From contig JAUWNP010000106.1 in assembly GCA_030612585.1 (NCBI GenBank), positions 1 to 15,015 on the forward strand: a DNA stretch of 15,015 bases. Direction: 5' to 3'. Each line of letters starts with the position of its first letter. Positions within the stretch are counted from its first letter, which is position 1. Of this stretch, positions 14,905 through 15,015 are shown piece by piece. The translations under genes were made by a program, and so were the position numbers. The notes beneath the pieces were generated by a model. It had not been told where the DNA came from. It was given only the letters and a program-made list of their open reading frames with translations, and did not search any database. The stretch comes from Anaerolineae bacterium. Lineage in GTDB: Bacteria > Chloroflexota > Anaerolineae > B4-G1.

Positions 14905-14927
14905 CACGCAACACGTGAAACGTGATT
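14904..14927 (+). repeat. Short degenerate 8-bp repeat after the solute-binding protein gene
   Basis: Three imperfect 8-bp units built on CACG/ACGTGA start at the stop codon. No stable hairpin with a U-run is formed, so it is not a convincing terminator. The rest of 14928-15015 holds no gene, RNA or promoter that I can recognise. Confidence 0.45.
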
Positions 14928-15015
14928 AGCACTACAACTTCATATCACCACTGTGGCAGGGAGTACAGCACGCATGGGGTTGAATTCCTTAATCGCTCAA
15001 GAAATACAATCAGAC

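Overview
The window is protein-dense bacterial DNA, apparently a carbohydrate-use region. The lineage is most likely a Chloroflexota (Anaerolineae-like) bacterium. That assignment is inferred from a multi-spanning membrane protein resembling a Chloroflexota family, degenerate 8-10 bp spacer repeats of a type I associate with that phylum, a DUF3417-type alpha-glucan phosphorylase, and lipoproteins with plain LxxC lipoboxes. No rRNA, tRNA, CRISPR array, transposase or phage gene is visible.

Layout. A plus-strand gene train runs from the left edge to about 10.18 kb: an AadA-like nucleotidyltransferase (5' end outside the window), a GH130 mannoside phosphorylase/hydrolase, a GH97 lipoprotein, a GH1 beta-glycosidase, an aldo/keto reductase broken by two identical 23-bp insertions, a 1037-residue fusion of beta-phosphoglucomutase with a GH65 disaccharide phosphorylase, and a uridine-kinase-like P-loop kinase. 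The first three genes overlap or nearly touch. The minus strand (12.35 to 10.19 kb) then carries alpha-glucan phosphorylase, preceded by a nine-helix membrane protein (13.23 to 12.40 kb). A back-to-back promoter pair near 13.26 kb separates these from a plus-strand family 5 ABC solute-binding lipoprotein. The last ~110 bp hold no gene.

How the genes may work together. The GH97 lipoprotein would trim alpha-glucosides outside the membrane. GH1, GH130 and GH65 lack signal peptides and would act on imported sugars. The fused enzyme can turn a disaccharide plus phosphate into glucose plus beta-glucose 1-phosphate and then into glucose 6-phosphate, while alpha-glucan phosphorylase supplies alpha-glucose 1-phosphate from storage glucan. 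Up to three phosphorolytic enzymes (GH130, GH65, GT35) lie within 12 kb, suggesting an energy-saving style of sugar breakdown.

Most notable: the reductase gene has the same 23-bp palindrome-containing sequence inserted twice, each time inside a TGG codon in a GGCCTGGC site. Removing both copies restores a perfect 333-residue frame. A second point is a divergent promoter pair whose -35 boxes overlap almost completely, with the leftward transcript apparently nearly leaderless.
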